NCBI GenBank assembly: GCA_902760595.1
Contig: CACWHI010000014.1
Coordinates: 1-44,122 of the forward strand
Direction of reading: 5' to 3'
Length of the DNA: 44,122 nucleotides
Source: an uncultured Eubacteriales bacterium
Lineage (GTDB): Bacteria; Bacillota; Clostridia; Christensenellales; Aristaeellaceae
The position numbers and the translations under genes are program-made. The notes under the pieces were generated by a model. The model had not been told where the DNA came from. It did not search any database and worked only from the letters and a program-made list of their open reading frames with translations. Below, piece by piece: positions 40,291-44,122 of this stretch (positions within the stretch are counted from its first letter, which is position 1; every line of letters starts with the position of its first letter).

Positions 40291-40857
40291 TTACGGATTC
40301 TCGTAAATGCCTACCTCGTACCATTCGTGCAGGTACTCGGCGTAATGGCGGTCCAGGCTCTGCTTGCTGTAGAAGGCCTTCTGGCCGTTGGAGGCCTCAA
40401 TGACATCGATGTCAGCATACTGGGGATCCGCGGCGAACCGCGCCGCCGCGCCGAGGAGCTCGTCCTCGGTGAACCAGAACGGTGTGTCCATCAGCTTCCG
40501 GAATTCGGTGGCCTTGGGATAAAGCTTGGAATCCTGACGGGTCACTGTGGCGATGGTGTGCAGGATGTCCTTTTCCTGGATCATGCTGTCCAGCGCCGCG
40601 TAGTGGTGGGTCATGATCGTGCTGTCGTAGTACCAGGTGTCCTTGCGGCCCTTGAGTACCGCGATATCCTTCAGCTCCTGCGCCGGCTCCCCATGCTCCA
40701 GGGCCTTCAGAAGATCGCTCGTTTCTTCCTTGGTGAGGCCCACGGGCGGCTTGCGGAGCAGCGCCTTTTTGCCGGTCGTCTTGCTTTTTTCGGTAGCGGT
40801 GCGCAGCGCCTGGTACAGCAGCTGCGCGCCGTTTACCTTGATCTCATTCTCGCTCAT
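40291..40857 (-). CDS. YdhW-like AOR-associated protein
   Basis: 188 residues, soluble, no cofactor motif. Position directly after the AOR gene (two bases between stop and ATG) and features such as DTPFWFTEDELLGAAARF and YAEYLHEWYEVGIYE match what is expected of the small partner encoded next to YdhV-type enzymes (as in the E. coli ydhYVWXUT cluster). Biochemical role unknown. Confidence 0.72.
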   Translation of the reverse strand: MSENEIKVNGAQLLYQALRTATEKSKTTGKKALLRKPPVGLTKEETSDLLKALEHGEPAQELKDIAVLKGRKDTWYYDSTIMTHHYAALDSMIQEKDILHTIATVTRQDSKLYPKATEFRKLMDTPFWFTEDELLGAAARFAADPQYADIDVIEASNGQKAFYSKQSLDRHYAEYLHEWYEVGIYENP

Positions 40858-40859
40858 CG

Positions 40860-42974
40860 TCAGGCGGGCAGGAGACCCTTGGACTCCAGCTCATCAGCCA
40901 CGTCCTTCAGGTCAAACTTCTCGAGCGATGCACGGGTGGGGCAGCCCAGCTTCTCATCCCAGCCGAACTGCTGATAGAACATGGTCAGGGCCTTCTGCCA
41001 GTCCTCGCGCTCCATCTTGACGGTGCCGGGGGTGAAGGGCGCCTGGTCGGGATTCAGCTCATAGCTGAAGTTCGGGATCACGTCATGGTTGTTGCGCATG
41101 TCGTTGGTGCCCGCGCTCAGCACGGTCATGGCGCGCTGCATCTGGATGATCCGCTCAGCGGCCTCGTCCAGCTTCTCCACGTCCCAATCCTCGCCGGTGA
41201 TGGCCGCCATGTACTGCGCCTCCACCGTCAGGTCGCCCTTGTAGCCGCGCTCGCGGCGGGGGCTGAAGGTCATGGGCCATACCCAGTTGCACAGGGTCAT
41301 ACTGTCATGGATCACCTGGCGCATGACGCCGAACTTGGCGAACTTGGCCTTGTTCTCGTTCATGGGCGTGTAGTTGGCGGGAGCGTCCAGCGCGCCTTCG
41401 CCGAAGAGGCCTTCGATGATGGACTTCTGGATCGCGTAGGGCAGGCCGCTGCCGGTGATGTTCACGATGGTGTGGCACATGCCGTCGCGGTTGTAGATGA
41501 TGTTGGTCAGCTGGCCGACCTGCGCGGCGCACTCGTGGCCGTGATGGCGCTTGCCGCCCATGACGCCCCAGAGGCCGATGGCCTGGCTGTTCAGGTAGTC
41601 GTCGCCCAGGATGTCATGATACTTCTGATCGACGAAGTAGGCGCCGGCGGTCAGGTTGTGCAGCGGATGGTTCGGATCCACCAGCAGCTCGATCAGCTCG
41701 TCCAGGAAGGACAGGTCGCCGTTCTCGCGCTTGGACCAGTTGATGGCGTTGAACTGCTCCTCGGTCATGATCTGGCGGGCCAGCTTGTAATCATCCTTGA
41801 AGAAGTAGTTCAGGGTGGCCACGAGCTCGCCGTAGTTGTCCCACAGGCCGTAATCGTCGCACAGGATGGCGCCGTACAGGCTGCGCAGCAGGGCGGAGTC
41901 GCCCTCTTCCTCCACGTCCTTCACGTTCTGCATGACGCCGGCGATGAAGCCGGAGGACTGCAGGCAGGTGGTGGCATGGGCGCCGGGCACGCCGGTCACG
42001 GGCTCCATCTGCGGCACATTGATGGCGCCGTAGCAGTGGATGGGGCACATGGCGCAGCCGGTCATCTTGACGGTATACTTTTCGGCGATCGCGCCGCGGT
42101 CGCGCACGGCCTTCTGGCAGCGGAAGCCGACCAGGGTGGGCTGACCGGGAGCGGATTCACCGGTGTCGACGGGACCGCCCTCAGCGGCGCCCCAGGTCAG
42201 GCCGGGATGGCCGGTCCAGCGGGAGCCGGAGTTCTCATATTCGGACCAGGACTGCGCCACGGTGGGAACCACGTGGTTGTTGTTGGAGCCGATCAGGTCG
42301 CTCAGCACGTAGTTGTTCAGCTGCTGCACCTTCGCGGGATCCGCCAGCTGCACGCCCTTGGTGCCGTAGAAGGCCACCGCCTTCAGCTTCTTGGAGCCGA
42401 ACACCTTGCCGATGCCGCCGCCGCCGCAGTGCGCGTTGTCGTTCATCACGCAGGAGAGGTTGCACAGGTTCTCGCCGGCCTTGCCGATGGCCACGACGTT
42501 GACGCCGGGCACGGTGGCCTTGGTGATGGCGGCCACGGTCTTGGAGGTGGTCACGCCCCACAGGTCGGAGGCGTCGCGGATCTCCACGTTGTCGTCGTTC
42601 ACGTAGATGTAAACGGGGGTATCGCTGGCGCCTTCAATGACCAGCGCGTCGTAGCCCGCGTTCTTCATCCGCATGGCGGTATTGCCGCCCATGTGCGCGT
42701 CCACGATGGACTGGTACTTGGTGAAGGGGCTCAGGGAGGAAAGGGTGATACGGCCGCTGGTGGGGGCGGAACCCGCGGTGTTGGGGCCGACGGCGAAAAC
42801 GATCTTGTTTTCGGGCGCGGTCGGTTCGGTGCCGGCGGGCACTTCCTCATACATGATGCGGTTGGCCATGCCCTTGCCGCCGATGTACTTGTGATATTTG
42901 TCGCTGCTCTCGACGGTCCAGGTCTTGTCCGTCAGGTTTACGCGGAGCAGTTTTCCCATCCAACCATAACTCAT
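40860..42974 (-). CDS. Aldehyde:ferredoxin oxidoreductase family protein (YdhV-like)
   Basis: 704 residues. AOR-family tungsten or molybdenum bis-pterin enzyme. N-terminal domain with KLLRVNLTD and KYIGGKGMANRIMYEE, VGPNTAGSAPTSGR; [4Fe-4S] cysteines in GCAMCPIHCYG (near 303-312) and a fourth Cys near 560 (TLCNWVWP). No signal peptide, so if it acts outside it must be carried by its Fe-S partner. ATG with GGAGG ten bases upstream. Physiological substrate not determinable; relatives oxidise aldehydes or reduce carboxylic acids. Confidence 0.92.
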   Translation of the reverse strand: MSYGWMGKLLRVNLTDKTWTVESSDKYHKYIGGKGMANRIMYEEVPAGTEPTAPENKIVFAVGPNTAGSAPTSGRITLSSLSPFTKYQSIVDAHMGGNTAMRMKNAGYDALVIEGASDTPVYIYVNDDNVEIRDASDLWGVTTSKTVAAITKATVPGVNVVAIGKAGENLCNLSCVMNDNAHCGGGGIGKVFGSKKLKAVAFYGTKGVQLADPAKVQQLNNYVLSDLIGSNNNHVVPTVAQSWSEYENSGSRWTGHPGLTWGAAEGGPVDTGESAPGQPTLVGFRCQKAVRDRGAIAEKYTVKMTGCAMCPIHCYGAINVPQMEPVTGVPGAHATTCLQSSGFIAGVMQNVKDVEEEGDSALLRSLYGAILCDDYGLWDNYGELVATLNYFFKDDYKLARQIMTEEQFNAINWSKRENGDLSFLDELIELLVDPNHPLHNLTAGAYFVDQKYHDILGDDYLNSQAIGLWGVMGGKRHHGHECAAQVGQLTNIIYNRDGMCHTIVNITGSGLPYAIQKSIIEGLFGEGALDAPANYTPMNENKAKFAKFGVMRQVIHDSMTLCNWVWPMTFSPRRERGYKGDLTVEAQYMAAITGEDWDVEKLDEAAERIIQMQRAMTVLSAGTNDMRNNHDVIPNFSYELNPDQAPFTPGTVKMEREDWQKALTMFYQQFGWDEKLGCPTRASLEKFDLKDVADELESKGLLPA

Positions 42975-42989
42975 CGTTTTATTCCCTCC

Positions 42990-43634
42990 TTACATCGCTT
43001 TGGCGACATCTTCCCAGGGGATCATGCGAAGGGCGCTGTTGGGGCAGCCGGCGACGCAGGCACCGCAGGAGACGCACTTGGTGGACTTCTTCTTTTCCTG
43101 GTCGACGCGCGGCATATGCCACGGGCAGGCCTGGACGCAGGCGCCGCAGCCGACGCACTTTTCCTGGTCGATCACGCGGGCGCCGGTATCCGGGTCGGCG
43201 CTGATCGCCTTCATCGGGCAGATCTTGACACAGGCGGGATCGGCGCACTGCTTGCAGGTCTCGGGCGCGAAGCCCCACAGGCCAAAGAGGCCGTCGCCAT
43301 GCAGGAAATCATCGGTGGGGCCGTCCTTGCCAAAGGCGACATCCTGCCGGACGCGCAGACGGGCCATGTAAGGATGGGCGTCGCCGTCGTTCCGCAGCGT
43401 GCAGCTGACCTCGCAGCGCTGACAGCCGGAGCACTTCGCGCGGTTGGCTACCAGCAGAAAATCAGGCGCGGCAATGGTATCCACCAGCCCCGCTTCCGCC
43501 TGGGCCTGCGTGCAGCCCATCAGGTTGAGCAGGTTGCTGGACAGCGCGACGCCCGCAAGTCCCTTGCCGGTCAGCTTCATGAACTGGCGGCGCGTGAACT
43601 CACGGTCCAGCAGGGTTTTGTTGTTTCCGGACAT
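42990..43634 (-). CDS. Tat-exported four-cluster ferredoxin-like protein (YdhY/DmsB-like)
   Basis: 214 residues from the ATG at 43634, seven bases after AGGAGG. Twin-arginine motif RRQFMK (15-20), then a hydrophobic stretch ending LMGC (38-41), a lipobox. Four [4Fe-4S] motifs follow: CSGCQRCEVSC, CKQCADPACVKICP, CVGCGACVQACP and CVSCGACVAGCP. Likely electron-transfer subunit of the AOR-like enzyme encoded 15 bases downstream, exported by the TatBAC system encoded nearby. Longer upstream reading lacks a ribosome site. Confidence 0.92.
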   Translation of the reverse strand: MSGNNKTLLDREFTRRQFMKLTGKGLAGVALSSNLLNLMGCTQAQAEAGLVDTIAAPDFLLVANRAKCSGCQRCEVSCTLRNDGDAHPYMARLRVRQDVAFGKDGPTDDFLHGDGLFGLWGFAPETCKQCADPACVKICPMKAISADPDTGARVIDQEKCVGCGACVQACPWHMPRVDQEKKKSTKCVSCGACVAGCPNSALRMIPWEDVAKAM

Positions 43635-43778
43635 AGTAATTCCTCCTTTTGTATTTGGTTTTCGGCAGAGCAAACACTCTCCACTCCTTTGCAAACGGCA
43701 GGTACAGCAATTACTTACTATGCCCATTGGTACGAACGGCCCAGGGGGTCAGGTCATACTCGGAGTTCAGTTGTTTTG
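43635..43778 (-). promoter_or_regulatory. Long 5' leader of the AOR operon
   Basis: About 138 bases between the expected transcription start and the ATG. Minus-strand ACTCC (43761-43765) could pair with GGAGT (43682-43686) to close a domain. No known riboswitch class recognised. Confidence 0.35.
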
Positions 43779-43808
43779 ATTTTATCAAAGGCCAGAACAA
43801 TTAGTCAA
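43776..43808 (-). promoter_or_regulatory. Promoter of the AOR operon with overlapping palindrome
   Basis: Minus-strand TTGACT (43803-43808) and TAAAAT (43779-43784), spacer 18. TTTGAT-TTT-ATCAAA (43775-43789) covers the -10 and resembles an FNR/CRP-type half-site pair with spacing three rather than four. Confidence 0.7.
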
Positions 43809-43832
43809 TTCAAACATTGCGGCTGCAAACAG

Positions 43833-43985
43833 ATGATTACTCCGGCAATTAAACGTTTGCAGAAAGATGCGCCGTACAAAGTGCTGGATTGCGCGGAGGA
43901 GGAAGGCGATGCCGTAGCATCGGCGACTGATGACGACAAAGCAGCCAGCGCTTTGAACGAACAGATTTCGGAAATGTTTAGTTGA
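43833..43985 (+). CDS. Doubtful 50-codon open frame
   Basis: ATG to TGA with protein-like composition (KRLQKDAPYKVLDCAEEE, then DDDKAASALNEQISEMF), acidic at the C-terminus. No ribosome site is visible upstream and it lies upstream of the AOR promoter region. It may be a gene remnant or noise. Confidence 0.25.
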   Translation: MITPAIKRLQKDAPYKVLDCAEEEGDAVASATDDDKAASALNEQISEMFS

Positions 43986-44031
43986 CGGTAACTATTCAGT
44001 CATACAGTAAAGTGAGAAGAGGTCCGGTCCG

Positions 44032-44084
44032 TTCCGGCACGGAATCCCGGAGTCCGCCGATTCATTCGGCGGATGGCGAAGCCA
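44032..44084. other. Three adjacent hairpins at the right edge
   Basis: TTCCG-GCA-CGGAA (44032-44044), TCCGCCGA-TTCAT-TCGGCGGA (44053-44073) and TGGC-GAA-GCCA (44074-44084) follow one another. No gene is seen from 43986 to the end; this may be a structured leader for a gene outside the window or a terminator cluster. Confidence 0.4.
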
Positions 44085-44122
44085 CCCGTAGCCTGCAAAT
44101 AAAAAGTCAATCCCTTGAGAGA

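Noticed and set aside
43635-43778. Molybdenum cofactor riboswitch before the AOR operon
   Set aside because: Considered because of the downstream enzyme, but I could not match the conserved Moco/Tuco elements by eye; kept only as a long leader.
41085-43985. A 966-codon open frame on the plus strand opposite the AOR and ferredoxin-like genes
   Set aside because: Composition is Ala/Gly/His/Val-rich without domain motifs, as expected for the reverse complement of GC-rich coding DNA; the minus-strand genes have clear cofactor motifs.

Overview
The window is GC-rich bacterial chromosome that reads like an anaerobic Firmicute of the class Clostridia, probably an uncultured gut lineage. This is inference from gene content: a miaB/YlbF/mutS cluster, the paired radical-SAM proteins of the TIGR03960/TIGR03936 families next to an RNase E/G homologue, a SAM-I riboswitch on metK, a DUF4230 protein, strong GGAGG ribosome-binding sites, and an aldehyde:ferredoxin-oxidoreductase module. 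No rRNA, phage, insertion sequence or CRISPR array was seen.

Layout. 1-830: seven-gene tRNA operon on the minus strand (Pro-Glu-Ile(UAU)-Asp-Thr-Tyr-Leu) with a perfect -35/-10 promoter and a terminator. 877-5948 (minus): miaB, a membrane protein, a YlbF-family protein and mutS. 6120-6660 (minus): a two-gene DUF4160 module with its own promoter. 6804-10390 (minus): B12-binding radical-SAM protein, its DUF2344 partner and a short RNase E/G. 10488-14083 (minus): argG followed by a polar amino acid ABC transporter. 14368-16149 (plus): AlkD-like repair protein, sugar O-acetyltransferase and a small membrane protein. 16174-19008: two small XRE regulators, two secreted or anchored proteins, a 200-bp direct repeat and an AT-rich islet carrying DUF4230 plus a 35-residue membrane peptide. 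19313-23783 (plus): metG, an SH3b-like secreted protein and riboswitch-controlled metK.

23969-33853 (minus) is the most distinctive region: nine tightly packed genes encoding a fucose-isomerase-like enzyme, class II aldolase, PfkB kinase, FAD-linked oxidase, two-cluster Fe-S protein, FGGY kinase, EtfB, EtfA and an IolB-like isomerase. It looks like a complete sugar or polyol breakdown route in which one oxidation passes electrons through an ETF; the substrate is not evident. 34074-36360 (plus) holds an HD-domain protein, a Pr6Pr-like membrane protein and a cysteine-rich unknown.

36379-43634 (minus) holds two linked modules. One is an oxidoreductase operon resembling E. coli ydhY-ydhV-ydhW: a four-cluster ferredoxin-like protein with a twin-arginine signal and lipobox, a tungsten/molybdenum AOR-type enzyme, and a small partner. 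The other, directly downstream, is a tatB-tatA-tatC operon ending in a THEP1-like NTPase, followed by an ECF S-component with a structured leader, a molybdopterin-domain-like anchored protein, and a small P-loop protein. The adjacency suggests that this Tat system serves the AOR module. Several families of short intergenic inverted or direct repeats are scattered across the window.
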